This document shows, piece by piece, positions 8,949-13,071 of a DNA stretch of 13,071 bases; positions within the stretch are counted from its first letter, which is position 1, and each line of letters begins with the position of its first letter. The position numbers were made by a program, and so were the translations under genes. The DNA is taken from NCBI GenBank assembly GCA_011800805.1, contig MPNW01001524.1:53682-66752 (forward strand), read 5' to 3'. Origin of the DNA: Hirudo medicinalis (taxonomy: Eukaryota; Annelida; Clitellata; Hirudinida; Hirudinidae). A model generated the notes under the pieces. The model was not told the DNA's origin. It was given only the letters and a program-made list of their open reading frames with translations, and searched no databases.

Positions 8949-10025
8949 ATGCAGAACACTGATGTTTTGGGAAGCTTAGTGTTGGCTGAAGATGGTTCAG
9001 TTTTGTCGGTTAGTTCAAATTATACTTTTATTTTTTAATTTAAGCTGCTGTTGTTATTTATTATTGTTATTTTCTGTACAACATCAATTCCCTATCATGC
9101 AATGTAAGATGTAGACTTTTGTCTTCTTAAAATGTCTGAATGTTATAAGTACAGCAATCTAGAACCATTTTATAAAACTTGATTTGAATTGAAATATTTT
9201 TGCAAGAATGCAAACAAATAATCTTACAGATTAATATTAGCTAACAAGATGAAGCATTAGCTACAATGCTGCCTGCCTCAATTTGTTAAGGCATCCTTGT
9301 GTATGTATATATATTAAATATAATCCTTTTATTTAAATTGGCCAAATTAAATTTCTTTTTTTTATTTTGAATCAAATTTCAGTTAAAAAAGAAAAAGAGA
9401 ATTTATCAAATGCAAGCATTTAACTCCAAAACATGAATTTTGTATTATTTCAGTCTACAGGGCAGTTGAGCAACATGGAGAGGTTGAGTCAGGTTTTCAT
9501 AAACATCATAAAATCGGCCACTTCCTTCCACTCGTCCGACGACGGCATCAAAGAGTCCGACTTCAAGAGGGTGTCGAGTGAGTTCTCCGTGATTTACAGA
9601 CGATCGTAATTTCTCATATTCTCGACGATCGCTCACTAAACATTGAACGACATTGTTCAATGATTGCTGAAGAATTATTTAAATAATGGCGTTAATTATT
9701 AAAAATAATTTTTGATTATCCGATCTTTGAGATGTGCGAACGCATCCTGGACGACCTGGCTTGAGAATGCCATAAAAAAAATGTCACTGCAGTGATGATA
9801 CAGTGTGCACGATAATTTATAATAATAGTTTATTGTTTATTGAATTTTCAATTTTTGTGGCATTCTAATATATTCTAAATTAAATGATTTCACTTTTAAA
9901 CAGTTTTCTGGAACGACTTTGTTTACGTGGTGACGGCCTCGAACAGGAGAGTCCACGTCATGAAGAGACTCCTGCCCAACGAGAACTACGAACTTCCACC
10001 CCAGATTCTCCATGTGGACGTTTGA
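8949..10025 (+). CDS. LAMTOR4: LAMTOR4, Ragulator complex subunit (three exons)
   Basis: Exons 8949-9008, 9454-9577 and 9904-10025 join in phase into 306 nt, 101 aa; human LAMTOR4 is 99 aa. LAMTOR4 is a roadblock-fold subunit that pairs with LAMTOR5 in the pentameric Ragulator. That complex anchors Rag GTPases at the lysosome surface and supports mTORC1 activation by amino acids. Matching landmarks run in order: LGSLVLAEDGSVLSSTGQL near the start (human has LGYLVL..GAVLASSGDL), a variable helix, DFKRVSIFW, and the strand pair YVVTASNRRVHVMKR. The start is firm: an in-frame TAG (8943-8945) lies two codons upstream and the context is AAAATG. Donors TCG|gttagt and CGA|gtgagt and acceptors TTTCAG and AAACAG are good. 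The helix region is diverged from vertebrates, and the tail after MKR (about 20 residues) is a little longer than in human. Confidence 0.93.
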
Positions 10026-10581
10026 CCTTCGACCTGCCGACGATGACAGCGACGGAATTACCGTGGGAATCGCTGCTACACGACGATGACATCGTTTCTC
10101 AGTTCACGTCATCGTCCTCGTCTCGGGAGTCGCGTTTCGGTGTCGAATTTATTTCGATAGCTTTCAGTAAATGCTGTCATCGAATAATTTTTAAGGACTT
10201 ATTTATTAAAATAATTGCAAATTCCTAGGCCGACGAGGTTCCTTGAGTTTAACTTTGTTTTTCAACTTGTGTTGCACTGCCTCGGAGGCCCGATGTGACG
10301 GTAACTCTCGCCGAAGACCGCATTCTGACGTAACCATTTCTACTTATCTGATAATGTAATTCATGCAATCAATTATGAATAGGCTCATCAGCCTAGTTAA
10401 TTTTGTAATGCGCCATAATGGCGACATTCGTTTGTCTTGAAGATGTTTATAATTTTCCATAAGTTGCTGATTTTGTGAGCCTGAAAGCTCTGAACATCTG
10501 TTCTGATTCGACAACATAAACTTTGTCTATTCGTGGGATGTTTTATAATTTAGAGGTCCTCAAACTGGTCGTTTCAATAAA
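10026..10581 (+). other. LAMTOR4: LAMTOR4 3' UTR with AATAAA
   Basis: After the stop codon a GC-richer stretch continues to about 10145, then AT-rich sequence. The first clear AATAAA is at 10576-10581, and a second lies near 10608. Two short perfect stems sit next to each other: AGGCT/AGCCT (10381-10394) and CGCCAT/ATGGCG around one base (10411-10423). An overlapping reading frame from 9884 to 10228 is a frame shadow of exon 3. Confidence 0.55.
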
Positions 10582-10689
10582 GGGAGTATTAAAGTCTACA
10601 ATTTATTAATAAACAACATTAAACTTGTCAACAGAAAATAAATATCTTGTGTTGTAATCCTATCTTCTGAGGTGTTTGGGTAACTGTCA

Positions 10690-10808
10690 GGCAAAAGCCA
10701 ACTCATAGGCGACGACTTTTGTCAGAGATATCCAGGGTCATGGGGTAGGGTTAGGGTTAGGGATGGAGTTAGGCACCAAAAGTCGCTGCCTGTGAGTTGG
10801 CTTTTGCC
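10690..10808. repeat. Foldback element with telomere-like G-rich loop
   Basis: The 32-bp arm 10690-10721 (starting GGCAAAAGCCAACTCA) pairs with the reverse complement of 10777-10808 with 3 mismatches. Weaker pairing continues about 8-10 bp outward. The 55-bp loop holds GGGGTAGGGTTAGGGTTAGGG region 10742-10762 (four G-tracts), fitting an intramolecular G-quadruplex and three telomere-type repeats. The shape suggests a MITE-like or foldback mobile element. I could not define a target-site duplication. Confidence 0.85.
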
Positions 10809-11507
10809 CGTCACTTGGCCAGCAATCTTTTTGTGTTACTAGGAATGTGCATTTTTAATAGTTTTCACGTTAAGTTTTATTCTTATTCGTTTTACGAGCC
10901 ACGAAAATCTCCAAAGAGCGTTGAGAGTTGTTGCTGAGGCGATATTGTATCACAAAGATCGACTTCCTATCCGTTTGTCCTTCGATGCAAATCCGTCGAA
11001 TTCCTAACCTCGTCGTCATTACCAATGCAGAATTAAATTACTAAGAGGCTGAACTCATTCGAATCCCTGATCAACATATATTTCGACAACTGTTTGCGGT
11101 TAGAATTTAACTTTAAAGAGACTTCCATTACCTTGCCGAAAATCTAAAACCATGTAATCAATGTAAGCCTGCGATGTGAATGCTGATCATCACTACAATG
11201 ACATCGTTTGCATATTCATGAGAGGTCAACAAGGACTCCCACAGCCGGCCCAGAATCGGCCGCCTGAGATTGATCTAACTTCCGCGCTCTCGGGTGTCCG
11301 AGCCCAGAAAGTTTAAAGTGCAAGGCCTTAGTGCAGACTAATTTGAATATTATAATGAGCCTCGACAGACCATTCGTTTCGGCTTTGGATGTCGCAAGCT
11401 TTGTTCGTGAGAATTATTATCGTCTATCTCGTCAATGCCAGTCAATGTTAGTCAGTCAGTAGTGTTACGATAATCGGGATAAACGGAGTTTGTTTTTGTA
11501 GTCGGAG
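10809..11507. other. Upstream region of the LRR-Ig gene
   Basis: No coding exon is evident. A GC-richer, CpG-bearing stretch at 11240-11315 and an AT box near 11347-11354 (ATTATAAT) could be promoter elements. The leader just before the start has repeated AGTCA/GTCAATG words (about 11430-11460). The transcription start is not determinable. Confidence 0.45.
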
Positions 11508-12698
11508 ATGGATAGGGTTTTCTTGGTCGTCGTCGGTTTGTTGTTGTCGCACGTTGTTGTTGAAGTTGTTTCCTACAAAGGATGCGAGGTGACTATGCAG
11601 AGGAGGCAGTGCGACTACAGGAGCGTCGATGGCGTCATTGCCACATGCGACGGCTACGGAGTCGAAGAGAAAGTACCGCACAACATTCCCGCTAATGTCA
11701 AGTTTTTGGTTTTGAAAAATTTCAAATTCAACAAAACTTTATCCAAGGATGACTTTTCTCATTTTAAAGAAGTCGAGTGTATGACCGTGACAAATTCTGT
11801 CGTCAGACAGTTGAGCCGCGATGTATTTGAGAACATGCCCGCCTTGAGGGAGCTGATTTTGAAGGGGACACAGTTGACTGAAAGTGATTTGATGTTCCTG
11901 AATCATGGGCAGTTTCAACTGGAATCTCTGACTATTAGTCACTCTCAATTTCTGGACAGACTCCCGGATTTTTCGAACTGGGACAAAACGAAGCAATTAA
12001 AAAGTCTGACTTTGAACTATAATTCGCTGAAGCACTTCCCGACTAACATCTTCACGAGTTTTAAAAGTTTGGAAAAACTCGACTTGAGTTACAACAAATT
12101 GGAGGACTTGGATTGGGCGGACTTCAACAATCTGCCCAAACTGAGCGTCCTCCTCCTGAACAACAACCATCTGCAGACCATCCCTGAGGACGTCAAACCA
12201 ACTTTTTACGCCCTCAAGAAGCTCAACCTCGGCAAAAACCCGTGGCACTGCAACTGCTACATGGAGTGGTTCCATCAGTTCATGAAGCGACACTCTGACT
12301 CTCCGGACAGAATCCTCGACGAGGCAGACGTCCACTGCCACAACGGATCCAAAGAAGCAGGTGAAGTGCGCCACCTGGGTTCAGATCGTTTCACTTGCAC
12401 CAAGCCCGATATTCCGAAGATCCAATGGATGGAGTTGAGGGGCGGAAAAGTGGAAATGATTTGCTCCGCCCGGGCAGACCCTCCCCCGACTTTGAAGTTC
12501 GTGACGAGGGAAAAGCACCACTCCAGGAAGAAGTCCATGGTCATCCTACCGTCCGATGACCTTTCCCACTCGGAGACGTCGAGTCCCCTCATCATCTTCA
12601 ACCACGGGTGGGTCTCCTGTCATGCTGAGAATAGCATTGGAACTTCATTCTCCAAGACATTCGTCGGATCACGTGAGTGCATAGCGTTGGTGATGATG

Positions 12699-12737
<39 letters not shown>

Positions 12738-12864
12738 TATAATTGTGTAATATTATGTAATGTTTGTTCTAATTTTAGATTCTGGAGCTTCATTTCTTGG
12801 AGCAGGGATCCTGAGTTTACTGACAATTTTCGGCGTCCTGCTGGTCCAAAGTTGGATGTTTTGA
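11508..12864 (+). CDS. LRR-Ig cell-surface protein with minimal cytoplasmic tail (two exons)
   Basis: Exons 11508-12672 and 12779-12864 join in phase (TCA C|AT TCT) into 416 aa. Residues 1-22 are a signal peptide and 26-60 a Cys-containing N-cap. Leucine-rich repeats run from about 62 to 245, with clear units SLTLNYNSLKHFPTNIF, KLDLSYNKLEDL and VLLLNNNHLQTIP. A C-cap follows (NPWHCNCYMEW; C248, C250, C277, C297), then one Ig-like domain (about 303-388; C319, C371 in GWVSCHAEN, with Trp where Tyr is usual). Exon 2 adds FLGAGILSLLTIFGVLLVQ and ends QSWMF. N-glycosylation sequons occur at NKT and NGS. The start follows an in-frame TAG (11499-11501). LRR-Ig proteins such as kekkon, LINGO and AMIGO act in adhesion or as co-receptors, usually with longer tails. 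Here the end allows either a tail-less membrane protein or a GPI signal. No specific orthologue is recognised. Confidence 0.93.
12691..12737. repeat. (ATG)/(ATA)n microsatellite within the LRR-Ig intron
   Basis: Short GAT units followed by about 12 AAT units fill nearly half of the 106-nt intron (12673-12778). Read without splicing, the repeat is in frame as poly-Ile. Confidence 0.9.
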
Positions 12865-12872
12865 CTTGTGGA

Positions 12873-12878
12873 ATTAAA
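12873..12878 (+). terminator. Variant poly(A) signal ATTAAA of the LRR-Ig gene
   Basis: ATTAAA lies 9 bp after the TGA stop at 12862-12864, which would give a very short 3' UTR. No AATAAA is seen before the window ends. Confidence 0.4.
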
Positions 12879-12984
12879 TTCAAGTTTTATTTTTTTTTCA
12901 ATATTCAGTTCTATTTTGTTGCCAATGTCGATGATGTCTTCATGTTATGACGAACTTTACGAGTAACTTGTGATATTTTCTTGT

Positions 12985-13006
12985 TTATTATTATTATTAT
13001 TATTAC

Positions 13007-13065
<59 letters not shown>
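12985..13065. repeat. (TTA)n microsatellite at window end
   Basis: Roughly 26 TTA/ATT units, interrupted once by ACTG near 13006, run almost to the window edge. Confidence 0.95.
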
Positions 13066-13066
<1 letters not shown>

Positions 13067-13071
13067 ATTCG

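Noticed and set aside
9884..10228. 114-codon plus-strand frame over LAMTOR4 exon 3
   Set aside because: Starts in the intron and reads exon 3 out of frame; the LAMTOR4 frame is supported by homology and phase.
10747..10765. Interstitial telomere or chromosome end
   Set aside because: Only three TTAGGG-type units, confined to the loop of a foldback repeat with genes on both sides.
12673..12950. C-terminal 90 residues of a continuous 480-codon frame
   Set aside because: A good donor (CAC|GTGAGT) and acceptor (AATTTTAG) frame an intron, and splicing gives a proper membrane helix and stop at 12862-12864.

Overview
The window looks like nuclear DNA of a non-vertebrate animal. Its genes are split by short GT-AG introns (mostly about 70-450 bp, one of 775 bp), spacers are AT-rich and full of ATT/ATG trinucleotide microsatellites, a decayed LINE is present, and two genes have clear metazoan relatives (a Ragulator subunit and an LRR-Ig cell-surface protein). 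I cannot name the phylum. A single N at 2253 inside a microsatellite shows that the assembly is imperfect there.

Layout: 1-616 is non-coding, with two ATT-rich patches and a 22-bp AT palindrome. 621-840 is a 17-bp minisatellite of 13 units, most carrying an ATF/CREB-like TTACGTCA. It abuts a broken, minus-strand LINE reverse-transcriptase fragment (about 845-1915). Compound trinucleotide repeats fill 2094-2405. A six-exon plus-strand gene (CDS 2916-5127) encodes a predicted 127-aa type II single-pass membrane protein whose outer part is a coiled coil. Its frame closes only if a 20-nt microexon is included, and a composite RFX X-box/CRE site lies about 120 bp upstream of its start.

A convergent seven-exon minus-strand gene (7869 down to 5670) encodes a membrane-anchored alpha/beta hydrolase of the isoprenylcysteine methylesterase (ICME)-like family. 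It has a complete Ser-Asp-His triad, an acidic insertion of about 130 residues and a one-nucleotide phase break at the exon 3/4 junction. Divergent from it, a three-exon plus-strand gene (8949-10025) encodes LAMTOR4, a 101-aa Ragulator subunit, with a CLEAR-like GTCACATGAC box 11 bp before the ATG. A foldback repeat with a telomere-like, G-quadruplex-capable loop follows (10690-10808). The last gene (11508-12864) encodes a 416-aa secretory LRR-Ig protein that ends right after its membrane segment. The window closes in a TTA microsatellite.

The genes do not look like one pathway. The hydrolase and LAMTOR4 are both expected at endomembranes, but their adjacency alone is not evidence of shared function. 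I see no defence system, CRISPR array or virus-like gene.
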